From assembly GCA_002077045.2 (NCBI GenBank), contig KZ111145.1:945115-1001312 (forward strand): DNA of 56,198 bases, written 5' to 3'. Of this stretch, positions 19,150 through 29,380 are shown one piece after another. Numbering within the stretch: position 1 is the first letter of the stretch; every line of letters begins with the position of its first letter. Source of the stretch: Rachicladosporium sp. CCFEE 5018. Its lineage: Eukaryota; Ascomycota; Dothideomycetes; Cladosporiales; Cladosporiaceae. The position numbers were made by a program, and so were the translations under genes. Under the pieces are notes generated by a model. The model had not been told where the DNA came from and did not search any database. It saw only the letters and a program-made list of their open reading frames with translations.

Positions 19150-19983
19150 TACTCTTCTCCCCATCCAGCCCTTCTTGCGTGGACGGCTTGGATCGTCTTT
19201 CTGCAGCAGTATGGGGGCTTCCATTGTGATGATACCGGAAGCGCTGGGGCTACCAATCCGCTAGAGATCCTTATCAAAGCACGTTCGCGTCACTCGTTGT
19301 ACCTTCCCAGCCGCCTGCAGCACTCCCGCTCAGGTCACTCCAGTGCTAGATACAACGATTTCGGCGATAAACGCTGGGGAAGAGGAGTTGCGCCGCCCAA
19401 GGCCACGAGCTAAGCATAGGCAGGGTACCGAGACCTCAGCCCAGAAGACTGGCGGCTGGCAGATGGGAATCGAGCGATTTCCGCAATGCGACAAGAACTC
19501 GGGCTGAAGATTCCGTAAGGTGATTCTCAAGACCAGAGTGTACGACGGCGAGACGGTCTTTGAGCGATCACTTGAATGTCTCCTAATGGCACATCCTTGG
19601 TGCCATACAAGAGGCTGGGAAAGCTCGAAATGCGCCTTCGGGTTGCCTTCCAGGAAGGATATCCACCGCAAGCGTACTGACTGTTTGATCGTAGCTCTGA
19701 AAATCCGGCTGACTTTACTTGCAATGAGCAGCTCATGATGGTCGAGGAAAGATAACACGCCTTCGAGCAATCCCGGTGTTGAGAGAACATCGTTGCAAGC
19801 CATAGCTCCATTTGCGCGATCACCTAGATACCGAGCGATACTCTGAGCAGCAACTCGAGCCTGATGTAAGCTCATAGTCAGTTGTTCTGGTGTGTTGTGA
19901 GCTATCAGTACCAAGTCTTGGATCCGATCCAGGCTCGCTCGCAATGTCTTGAAGTCTTCCAAAGCCGCGTCGAGTTTATGCAT
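19150..19983 (-). pseudogene. F-box-like protein (copy-2 member 2) with in-frame stops
   Basis: From Met 19983 (MHKLDAALEDFKTLRASLDR) the frame gives 217 aa, with the helix, the F-box block (VLSTPGLLEGVLSFLDHHEL..QSVRLRWISFLEGNP) and part of the C-terminal domain. It ends at TGA 19332-19330, right after SSTGVT, where related genes continue. The same frame has one more stop (TAG near 19263). It then shows the family's C-terminal end (APILLQKDDPSRP) and runs on without a break into the next F-box gene. This reads as a decayed gene whose tail is joined in frame to its neighbour. It is about 55% identical to the truncated protein at 9231-8761. Confidence 0.6.
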
Positions 19984-20512
19984 TGTTTGATGGGAAGACC
20001 ACCTTTGCTACAGCATTGGTTGCGAGCAGGGTATAGTAGTCGAGCGAGCTTATAGTGTTTAAAAGACGTAGGCGGTGATCACCGGTCAGTTTCAGGACCT
20101 CCTTACGGGGCCCATGCATTGATGCTGTGTTACACAGGGGCTCGTTGCTGCCTGGACGTGCGCTTCGACTCTTGAAGATCGATTGCACACACGGAAGCAG
20201 GAAGAGCCTTTTGCGTAGGCGTGCGGATTGCTGAATGCACGAGGCGAATCTGCGGCTGACGTTAGATACGTTCAGCAGGTCAGGAGGGTCCATGTAGGAA
20301 AGGACGAGATCGACAAGCTCTGCAGTTGCGAGAGCCTGGCGACATGTTGCAGTCTGCCGTGAGTGATCGCTGGGGACTCGCGTGGCGTTCTCGCTGGCAT
20401 CCTCACTCTGTTCTTGGCACAAGTCTCTTATGAGATGCCTGACCTGATGTACCAGAGACAGAGGCTCTTGAACGCTTTGCGAGCTTGTGCGATGGGTTTG
20501 AGCGTCCTTCAT
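19976..20512 (-). pseudogene. truncated F-box-like gene (copy-2 member 3)
   Basis: 178 aa from Met 20512. The F-box block (CRQALATAELVDLVLSYMDP..SCIQQSARLRKRLFL) is the positional match of the intact copy-1 gene at 10507-9680. Straight after RLFL the frame changes to sequence homologous to the upstream repeat (9312-9432) and ends 8 bases inside the next F-box frame. About 750 bp of copy-1 sequence (roughly 9437-10183) has no counterpart here, so a deletion removed the C-terminal domain and the spacer. Confidence 0.7.
20065..20180. repeat. F-box upstream repeat, unit 3
   Basis: Shares gatgctgtgttacaca and flanks with 9312-9432 and 8750-8870. Its left side is the deletion joint with the truncated F-box frame. 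Confidence 0.6.
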
Positions 20513-21195
20513 CGCAGTAGTCGAGGCGAGCGTGAGGAGCTACGGAAGCGTCCTTGATAGAGCTCGAATATAGCGATGTTCCACTCAATTGTTAACGAAG
20601 CAAGTCGACCTACCTAGGTACTGTCGGATTGCTGTAGCTGAATCATACATCAATGTTGCTGCATAGCCCCATCATGCACCTGTAGCTTACCCTCCATATT
20701 TCGTGCTGCGGTGCGCAGCAGGAGGTACGGAGGCCATTGACGACTTCTGTGACACTTTACACAGAAGCTCATACCATACTGTTGTACACACGGATCGAGA
20801 CGCTTCCTCGACAGTGAATTATGCGAACGCGGATGCTATGCCATTCCATCGACGACCTGAACCCGCAGAAGCATCGCCAAGCTTTTCGGTCTCGCGCCCC
20901 CGCTCGGCTCCACCACAGACGTGAGGAGAACCTGGAGCTCACCACAACTTCATGCATCTTGCAACTACGACCATCATCATTGAGCGTAGAGTTCCGCCGG
21001 TCGTGCTCAGAGACCCACAGCTGCTGCTACTCCGTGACGCAGCTGAGTTCGCAGCGTGCGGCACAGGCTGAATGTCAGGACGACGATGTTCCACCAACCA
21101 TTTGCTGGTGGCATGCCAGGCTGTCGAGGTATATATCAACAAGCCATCCATGAAGGTATAGATCATGAAATGTAGGTACTCTCCCACGTTCTGTA
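20513..21195. other. divergent promoter region, F-box / GH31 copy 2
   Basis: 683 bp, no gene. TATATAT at 21130-21136, 63 bp before ATG 21199, matches copy 1. Similar to 10508-11157. Confidence 0.55.
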
Positions 21196-23523
21196 ATGAT
21201 GTGGCCGCTCTCTCAACTCCCAATTGCCGCTCTCGGCTTATGGTCCGGAGTCTGCGCGCAGTCTCCCTACACCAACAGCAGCGACTCGAACTACTTCCTC
21301 CCTAATACTACAGGCGTCCGGCTCCAACATGGCTTCGAGACCGTGCTGGTCCAGCCATATGGCTATGATGGCTTCCGCGTCCGGGCTTGGGCATTCCGGC
21401 CACCCAATGGAAATGAGATTTCCTTTCTCTACGACCCACCTTTCGAGGGTCCCGGTAATTCGAGTGCCGCCCCAGCTGGCTTCACATACGACACCACAAT
21501 CGATGGCTCCCAGAATCTGACTCTACGGAACGGCAACACCATTCTCAGAACCTTCAGCCCGAATGGCGACAACGTCACGAATGTCCGCTTCGCCTTCTAC
21601 AGAGTCGACGACGACGGCTCCGAGTCCCTGCTTACAAACGAGTACGCTCCCATCAAGAGTCTCAATCCGCGATACTACGAATGGACTGGAGCTGGTTTTG
21701 AATTCTCAGCCGCCTTTTCATTCTCCACCACACCGGACGAACAGATCTACGGCACTGGCACACAGCAGGACCACATGGTCAACAAGAAGGGCATGGTGAT
21801 CGATATGATCAACTTCAACAGTCACATCCCCACACCTGTTTTCATGTCCAGTAAGGGCTATGCTTTCGTGTGGAACTCCGCTAGCGAAGGGGAGATGGAG
21901 TTCGGGCAGCTCAGGAACCGCTTCACCTCGAAGTCTACAACGCTGGTCGACTATGCAATCGTCAGTGCACCTGTAGGCGATTACGACACGTTACAACGAC
22001 GACTATCTGCTATGACGGGACGAGCGCCTACGCCACCTGACTGGTCGCTTGGCTACCTGCATAGCAAGCTACGCTACGAGAACCAAAGCGAGCTCATCCA
22101 GCTCGCGCAAAACTTCCATGACTACAAGATTCCCGTTTCAATGCTCGTCATCGACTACCAGTCCTGGGCCCATCAGGGCGACTGGGCGCTCGATCCAGGT
22201 CTTTGGCCGAATGTGAGCTACATGTCGCAGCGTGTCAAGGAACTCACCGGCGCGGAGATCATGGCTAGCCTTTGGCCCAGTGTAGAGGATGCAAGCGACA
22301 ACTACGCTACAATGCAGCGAAACGGCTATATAGCTATGACTCGATCTGGCCCAGGGACAACAGATAGCTGGAATGGCAGCTACATCCGCAACTACGACGC
22401 GACCAACCCTGATGCAAGACAGTTCTTGTGGTCAAATCTCTACGAGCACTATTACATCAACGGCATCAAGAACTTCTGGATTGACCAAGCTGATGGTGGT
22501 AATCTCGGCGAAGCGTACCAGAACAATGGGCAGTCGAGCTTCATTCAGAGTCTACCCAACCCGATCTCCGATGCATTGTACCATGCTGGCACCCAGAAGT
22601 CGGTCGGTAAGCTGTACCCATGGGCGCACCAGCAAGCCATCGAAGAAGGTCTGCGCAATGCCACAGGCACAGAGATGGGGACTGCCTGTGACTATGTCTC
22701 GCTATCCAGATCTGGCTACATCGGCAGTCAGCGCTTCTGCAGCATGATCTGGTCCGGTGATACCACGGCCGTCTGGGAGACGCTGTCCGCGCAAGTTGCT
22801 TCTGGACTGTCCGCAGCTGGGACAGGCTGGGGCTGGTGGACTGTCGATGCCGGCGGGTTCCAAGGTGACCCTACTGTGTCCTGGTCGAACAACATCGACG
22901 AAGAGCCCTATCGTGAGCTATACGTCCGCTGGCAGCAGTGGACGACCTTCCTGCCATTCATGCGGAATCAGTAAGTCATCTCTACAGCGCCAACATCTCC
23001 GATCCTGATACTGACTTGATCTCCCAGCGGCTCCCGCGCCTGCAACACACAATCCGCTTACACATGCGACAATGAGCCCTGGACCTACGGCGCAGCCAAC
23101 ACCCCCACAATCGTCAGCTACATCACGCTCCGCTACACCCTTGCTCCCTACCTCAAAGCCATCTTCTCCCAATTCTCGATCACGGGCCGCTCCATAATGA
23201 GGCCACTATATATGGACTTCTCGGTCTCGGACCCGAATATCGTCGAGATGACAAGAAACAATAGCAATTACACGACGCAACAGTACATGTTTGGGCCGAG
23301 ACTGTTGGTGACGCCTGTCACGCTGCCGAATGTGACGAGCTGGGATGTGTATCTGCCGAAGACGCAGACCGGGAGTGGTAATCGGACGAGGGAGTGGACG
23401 TATTGGTGGACCAATGCTACGTATGCTGGGGGGCAGGTTGTCAACGTGCCAGCGCCGAGGGAGTGGATTCCGGTCTTCCATCTGGGGAGTAGGCAGGATG
23501 TGCTAGCGGGCACTGTGTTTTAG
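21196..23523 (+). CDS. secreted GH31 family glycosidase, copy 2, intact
   Basis: Exon 1 is 21196-22970, the intron 22971-23027 (57 nt: GTAAGT, CTGAC, CCCAG) and exon 2 23028-23523; 756 aa. Copy 1 has only the second of two adjacent ATGs, so 21199 is an equally good start. Signal peptide MWPLSQLPIAALGLWSGVCA is followed by an Asn/Ser-rich mature end. GH31 landmarks: nucleophile region NFWIDQADGG (Asp430), the block RSGYIGSQRFCSMIWSGDTT with acid/base Asp522, then WGWWTVDAGGF and FLPFMRNHG. MRNHG is formed only after splicing. Many N-x-S/T sites fit an extracellular enzyme. The family hydrolyses or transfers alpha-glycosides. The nucleophile motif is not the classical WxDMNE of maltases, so substrate specificity is open. 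Confidence 0.92.
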
Positions 23524-24037
23524 AAGTCCAGCCTTCCGCTGTGAAGGCATTAATGAGTCGTTCAGACGCGATGCCGTAATCGGCAGTATGCACACAATAT
23601 ATGCTTCCGGCCCGCATTTGTTCACATGCACGCCATGACGTCGCCTCCACTTCGCCCACGACAGCTCGGGAATGCAAGTTCCGAGACCACGGCGAGGCCA
23701 CATGCACGACATCTGACAGTCGCAGGGAACCGCATTCACCGCAAGCTGCCTTGCTCAGTGACTGTCAGTATCAAATCGCGGTATAGCGGAGCTCTGTTTC
23801 ATTCCAAACCCCGTGGACGACCCATTGTGCTTGCTGTAAGCCAAGCGTGCTAAGCCACGAGTTTGGCCGTCATCCGGCAGACATCGCATTCGTACCCACA
23901 ATCAGCTTCACAGAGCTTAGCAGGCAGTAGTGAAGCATCAAGCACAGCGCAAGGAGTCTCACCCATTCGAGTCAGCAATACGGCTTCGATACACGTGCAA
24001 CCTCGAGACCTTCCTTTCCATACATAACACTGCCACC
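23524..24037. other. intergenic; duplication right edge
   Basis: The first 228 bases match 13484-13711. The rest is unique and is the promoter of the BAR-SH3 gene. No gene seen. Confidence 0.55.
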
Positions 24038-25455
24038 ATGAGCTGGAAAGGCTTCCAACGGGGCGCCACAAGAGTATACCCACCCAGGCCTCCATCTGGA
24101 CGTACAATGGCTGACTGAACCAGGCGCCCCAAATGTTCAAACAACGCTTCAACATGGGCGAAATCACCAAAGACGCAATCTACATCGACTCCGAGCGGCG
24201 CTTCGCAGACCTCGAAACGCAGACGAAGAAACTCCACGACGAGAGCGAGAAGTACTTCAAAGCCATCATCGGCATGCTAGACCACCAGATCGAGTTCTCG
24301 CGCGCCATAAAGGAAATCTATAATCCCATTTCCGGGCGCGCGAGTGATCCGGACTCGTATGTGATAGATGGGAATCCGGAGGGGATAAGAGCGTGCGAGG
24401 AGTACGAGGTTATTGTGGAGGAGTTGAAGGCTAGCTTGCAGCCGGAGTTGGAGATGATCGAGAGCAGAATCGTGAAGCCCGCGGACGAGCTGATGGAGAT
24501 TGTGAAGGTTGTGAGGAAGACTGCGAAGAAGCGGGATAACAAGCAGCTGGACTACGATCGACATCGAGACACGCTGAAAAAGCTCACAGACAAGAAAGAC
24601 AAGAGTCTCAAAGACGAGAAAGCGCTCTACAAAGCCGAGAACGATGTGGATATGGCAACGCAGGAGTACGAGTACTTCAACAACCTGCTCAAGGAGGACT
24701 TACCACACTTGTTCCGGCTGGAGAAGGAGTTCATTCTCCCGCTGTTTCAGAGCTTTTATTACATGCAGTTAAATGTGTTTTACACGCTGCATGAGAAGAT
24801 GCAGAGTATTGATATTGGGTACTTCAACCTGACGCTGGGGATCGAGGAGGCTTTTGAGGAGAAGCGAGGGGAGGTGCAGCAGGCTGTTGAGGCGCTGGGG
24901 ATGGTGAAGTTCAAGACTACTGGAGGGCCACGGAAGACAACGCTTTCGAAATACCAAGGTCGACTCGAGGGCGCGAAGGGACGATTGGCGATCACGAATG
25001 GCTCCTCATCAACAACAACAGCAGAAGACGACCGTCGGCGATCTCACGACTCCTACACCCCCAACAACGCGCCTCCACCCTACAGCCCCAGCGGTCTCGC
25101 GGCTGCCACAGACCTCGGCCGAGCAAACAGCACGGGCAGTAACTGGACTTCCGCCGCGAAAGCTAAGGCAGCCCCTCCTCCGCCCAAGCCTAAGCCCGGA
25201 CGACTTAGTGGGATCCCGACTGCGGAGACTGTCACGGCTTTGTACGACTATGAGGCGCAGGCGGAGGGCGATTTGTCGTTTAGTGCGGGGGAGACTATTG
25301 AGATTGTGCAGCGGACGGGGAATGAGAATGAGTGGTGGACGGGGAAGATTGGGGCGAGGCAGGGGCAGTTTCCTGGTCAGTGGAGAATTTTTTGGGATGT
25401 TCGAGAAGCGTTGCTGACATGCTGAACAGGGAATTACGTGCAGCTCAACTCGTAG
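24038..25455 (+). CDS. BAR and SH3 domain protein (amphiphysin, Rvs167/Hob1 type)
   Basis: Three exons: 24038-24073 (36 nt, MSWKGFQRGATR), 24124-25375 and 25430-25455 (NYVQLNS). Introns are 24074-24123 and 25376-25429, both with CTGA(C/A) branch sites. The product is 437 aa. The start MSWKGF is the amphipathic N-terminal helix typical of this family. The BAR domain covers ~20-260 (FNMGEITKDAIYIDSERRFA..). A Pro/Ser-rich linker and a C-terminal SH3 (~378-437: VTALYDYEAQAEGDLSF, ENEWWTGKIGARQGQFPGNY) follow. The protein bends membranes at cortical actin patches during endocytosis. Both terminal exons are tiny; without them the SH3 loses its last strand. Confidence 0.92.
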
Positions 25456-25839
25456 CATGCGTTGAGGCGATTTCGTGAGTCCAGGTCAGAGTGAGCGTTG
25501 TTGTACACGGCTGGCGGCCTGCATTGTCACGGGATAGACGTATACGGTAGTAGTAGTAATGTCGATCGACTCGTGGATACCGTCACTACTGGCTCGCTTC
25601 GACAAGTGCCTACACTTGCGCTAGTGAGTGATCAGATCGCCTCTGTACTCCCATCACAGTGATTCGGATCATGGCAGGTGACCGATAGACGCGACGCAGT
25701 GATGTGCCCTCCCGGACTCGGTCTCTCATGAGCATCGGATGCAAAATGCGACAGTCCTCATACTTCACGCATACAGTACACCGGGTATCAGTCTATTATC
25801 TTGTCCCTCCCCCTCCCGCACCGCGCAATCTTCCTCCTC
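25456..25839. other. intergenic between convergent genes
   Basis: 384 bp, 3' flanks only, CT-rich toward the peroxidase gene. Confidence 0.5.
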
Positions 25840-26553
25840 TCACACCTTCGTCCCACCCCCCTTCTTTATCTCCTCCTCAATCGCCCCCTTAATAGCTTCC
25901 GGCTTCGTCGTGCTCGCCCACCGTCCCTTAACCTTGCCATCCCTACCAATCAAGAATTTCTCAAAATTCCACTTTATCCTCTGCAAGCCCATCAAGCCGG
26001 GCTTCTCATTCTTCATCCACTCCCACACTGGCTCTGCCGTGCTGCCGTTGACATCCGTCTTGCCGAGCACTTTGTAAGTTACTTTGTGGCCGAGGGTGCA
26101 GAAGGACTGAATTTCTTCATTTGAGCCGGGGTCTTGGCCGCCAAATTGGTTGCAGGGGAAGGCGAGGATTTCGAAGTTGGAAGGGTGCGTGGTTTTGAGG
26201 TCTGTGGTGCTTTGTTAGGACTTGAGCAGTTGTTATTATCGGCGCTGGCACTTACCTTTGTAGAGCGCTTCGAGGTTATCGAGCTGGGGCGTGAAGCCGC
26301 ATTTACTTGCTGTGTTCACCACCAGGACGACTTTGCCTTTGTAGGCTGATAGGTCGTGAGGCGCGCCTTTGGAGTCTTTGGGCTTGAACTCGTAGAATGT
26401 CGTGGCGGATGACATGGTTGCGTAGCGGGCTGTGAGAGAGATGCTGGATTTACTGAGGAGCTTTGGAGATGTCTGGCAGAGCCGAGGGAGCAGGAACATG
26501 TGAATACTTTGTAGGCTGCGGGTTTGGGCGGCGATTATGCTGAGTGCAGTCAC
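25840..26553 (-). CDS. glutathione peroxidase-like thiol peroxidase (Hyr1/Gpx3 type)
   Basis: Exon 1 is 26553-26256 and exon 2 26201-25840. The 54-nt intron (26255-26202) has GTAAGT, CTAAC and CACAG. From Met 26553 the product is 219 aa with a basic, Ser/Leu-rich leader like a mitochondrial presequence. From Met 26415 (MSSATTFYEFKPKDSKG) it is 173 aa, the usual cytosolic size. Numbered from the second Met: peroxidatic Cys39 (NTASKCGFTPQ), Cys70 (AFPCNQFGGQDPGSNEEI) and resolving Cys88 (QSFC); WNFEKFLIGRDG follows. No selenocysteine. It reduces hydroperoxides, normally with thioredoxin, and yeast Gpx3 also relays the H2O2 signal to Yap1. Confidence 0.93.
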
Positions 26554-27534
26554 TTCGCCGATATCTAGAATGCAGGCGAAGTGTTTTGGTGCAGGCGCAC
26601 GTCATGCATCAGCCCACTTGATCCCTGTCTCGGATCACATGCTTGCCGAGGTTCTCTCGGGAGCCTCCGGTTTCTGGCTGACAGAGTTATGAGATATCGA
26701 GAAGACGGACCTGAATCTACAGAGCTAGCCAGTGCCTGCCACTTTTGTCTAGTTGTTGATCGCACCTGCCTCTCGAGCGTGCGAATACTCCTGCAATTAT
26801 AGCCAGGGAAATCAAGAGTGACAAACCAGCCTTGAAGAAGTCTTCTCTTATACGTGTACTCATCACGCTGTTTCCGGCTCATCGAGATCTAGGATAGAGC
26901 AAGCTCGCGTGGCTTGCCCTTCATTATCTGCGACTTCATTCGAAACTTCTTTTGAGATCAATCGGTCTTTTAGCTCATATTCACTCGCTATCGACGCCTC
27001 TCTTGCGGACGTCTAGCGGCTGGAACGCATTGCAAGCACACGCGACGAAGCCCGTTAGAGCATCGCGGCTAGCAATGCAGTACTAGCACTATCTGACTCG
27101 ATTGTAGGACGCGGCAGCGCATCGCGGAAATGGCGAGCACCGCAATTAGATGAAATCAAGACGGTCACGTTGACATATAATCTATGCTATGCATTTGTAA
27201 TAGCGTAGCTTGTGCGCTAATGACATCTTTATCTCGACCTGACCGAGCGGCAGAGCTTGAGTTACTGTCTTCTGCGCGTTCTGATGCTACTTGGTGTTCT
27301 ATTAGCTAGTAGCACTACGTCAGCAGAATGCCACGCTGTTCTGCCCACAAGAGACGAGAGCCTCGAGAGAATGGCGTCTGGAGGCCTAAGCGCTAGCTAT
27401 ACAGCATAGCGGCCTCGTTGGAACTTACGCGAGATGTTGGCGATTGTAACACTGGTGGAAGGAGGTGCTCGCGATTGTTTGTCTTATTTATGGGTAATCT
27501 ATAAGCGCGTGAAACGCCCATCGCGGCCGTCCAG
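26554..27534. other. intergenic, no gene seen
   Basis: About 980 bp, more AT-rich near 27160-27230. No coding signal recognised. Confidence 0.5.
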
Positions 27535-28683
27535 TCATCCAAAGATCGCCTTCCTCGTATCGTAAGTATACTTCAGATCCAGATGCCAATAGTTCGCTGT
27601 CGTCGCTTTCGCCACCAGCCACGCCTCATCCAGCGCCTTCACAACCTCCTCCGGCAGCGGTCCTTTCTCGACATCCTCCAAATTCCCCTCTAATTGCGCC
27701 TCACTGCTGACGCCAATGATAATACCATCATTGCCGCCATCCTTGATGTTAAGCCCGGAGTGATGCGTCAACCACCGAAACGCAGTCTCGAGCAACGTCA
27801 ATCCATGCTTCTCCACAACCGGCTCGATGATCCTGAGCGCATCGAACGTAGCGTCCTTGTAGTATCTCGCGCGGTACATGCCGCCTCTGCTGCCCTCCGC
27901 ATCGCTGAAGCGGCCAGAGGCCGGGACGTCAGCGGTCTTGTACTTACCGCTGAACAGTCCGCCGGCCACCGGATTGTAAACGACTACGTCCAGGCCGTAA
28001 CGGCGGCACGCGGGGATGAGCTCGGCTTCTATGGAGCGCGTGATGGCGTTGTACATGCCTTGGTAGATTGTCGGGCGGACCCAGTTGTTGTATTTGCAGT
28101 GGAGGGCGACTTCGGCAACTTCGAAGGCCGTGAAGTTTGAGAGGCCGAGCTGGGAGTGTTAGTCAGATACATACCCACTGCACTAGGTAAGGTTGTGACA
28201 TACCTGAACGAATTTGCCCTGCTTGTGCAGCTCATTTAGCTTCTTGAGCGGTTCTTGGAATGGTATGCTACGGTCTGCAGCATGCAAGTAGAAGATGTCG
28301 ACGCAGTCGGTCCCGAGCTCCTCGAGACTCTTGTTGAGCATCTCCTCGATCGTCTCGGGCTTGTGGGCGCCTGCATAGTGAGGATACCACTTGGTAGCGC
28401 AGGTAAGGCCTCGCTCCTTCCACTTGGCATCGCGAGTGAACGCTTCCTGCTTGCCGCCAACGTAGACGCGCGCAGTGTCGATTTCATTGTAGCCAGCACC
28501 TTGAAAGCGGTCGAGGATCTTGTTATAGTCTTCTAGCTTCGTGATGCGGGCGCCTTGTTCTGCGTCGGGGCCGAAGGTCATTGTGCCCTAGCATGCTGTT
28601 TAGTGTGTGCCCTAGATATGACCTGCACGATTCAAGTGTACCAAGATGACCCTGGGCTTGCCGGTTCCTGTGATGAGAGGCAT
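27535..28683 (-). CDS. aldo-keto reductase, AKR7 (aflatoxin aldehyde reductase) type
   Basis: Exons 28683-28642, 28587-28204 and 28149-27535. Introns 28641-28588 and 28203-28150 are 54 nt each with CTAAAC/CTAAC branch sites. 346 aa. It starts MPLITGTGKPRVILGTMTFG, which is completed only by splicing. The catalytic tetrad is visible: Asp51 and Tyr56 (EIDTARVY), Lys80 (CATKWYP), His116 (FYLHAADR). The C-terminal part has IYQGMYNAITR and VYNPVAGGLFSGKY, typical of AKR7. It should reduce aldehydes with NADPH in the cytosol. An in-frame upstream Met at 28791 would add a 36-residue Ser/Leu/Arg leader (MLKSSTFSQAVRSASASLAA) that looks mitochondrial. Confidence 0.92.
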
Positions 28684-29380
28684 GTTGGATCGCGCTGTCG
28701 TGGTGAGTGGTGTGAATGAATTAAGGGAAACGGCTGCGAGAGATGCTGATGCTGATCGAACGGCTTGAGAGAAAGTAGAAGACTTGAGCATGGATGAACT
28801 GTGAGATGTATGCGCCTTCCTTTCCTGGAGCAAAGCACGCTGTCTCCGTTCGTTGCGGCGATATGAGTTAACCCCGCAGGTTATGACGCGAGAATCGTTC
28901 GCCACGCGGTTCACGGCACTGCGATGCACAAAACAGGCGCATGTTGAGACTGCCGAAGGAACAAGCTTGTGTAAGCATCTCAGTTGCCATGACGGGTGCG
29001 TCGCTTGTTGCGGTCGGGCAGCAGTGTCCATTGGAAGAGTAGGTTGAGAATGGGAGTGGAGGTGAAGTCAACTGTGAGATTGACGCCTCAGGCAGCAGCA
29101 ATCGCGGACCCTCACGGAGAGAGACCGCCGACCTCGAAAGCACATGCTCGGAGCGAGAAACGACCTGGCGCGTGTCACCCACACAAAGCACGACATTCGC
29201 CTACTACCGCAGCGCCTTGCAGGACTAGCCCAGAACTACTGTCCCACCCACGCTCGTTATAGGATACAAGTCTCACGTGCTACGCTAGCCCAGTCCGTCT
29301 GACTACGCATGCGCGTGAGCCCTGTCTGAGAAGACACTCTGCGCATACAAAAGTCCCCCTCCTCCCTGTGGATCGCATGG
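28684..29380. other. divergent promoter region, AKR / DMT transporter
   Basis: 697 bp between head-to-head genes. The part next to the AKR may encode its alternative leader. Confidence 0.5.

Larger units (their letters stand above)
13812..23751. repeat. tandem segmental duplication, copy 2
   Basis: Matches copy 1 in gene order and orientation. The left edge is hidden by the gap. At the right, copy 1 is interrupted by the gap at the base matching 23751, so the real right edge may lie further right. Identity is uneven: about 98% in the first ~520 bp, roughly 85-90% in the middle, low in the F-box section, and near-identical again from about 22700. Confidence 0.95.

Noticed and set aside
3219..23751. 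repeat-induced point mutation as cause of the broken copy-1 genes
   Set aside because: The lesions are one single-base deletion, one single-base insertion and a TCN-to-TAA type change; none is a C-to-T transition.
3219..23751. transposon or Starship-like cargo element
   Set aside because: No transposase, reverse transcriptase or tyrosine-recombinase gene and no terminal repeats seen in the visible sequence. The gap could still hide one.
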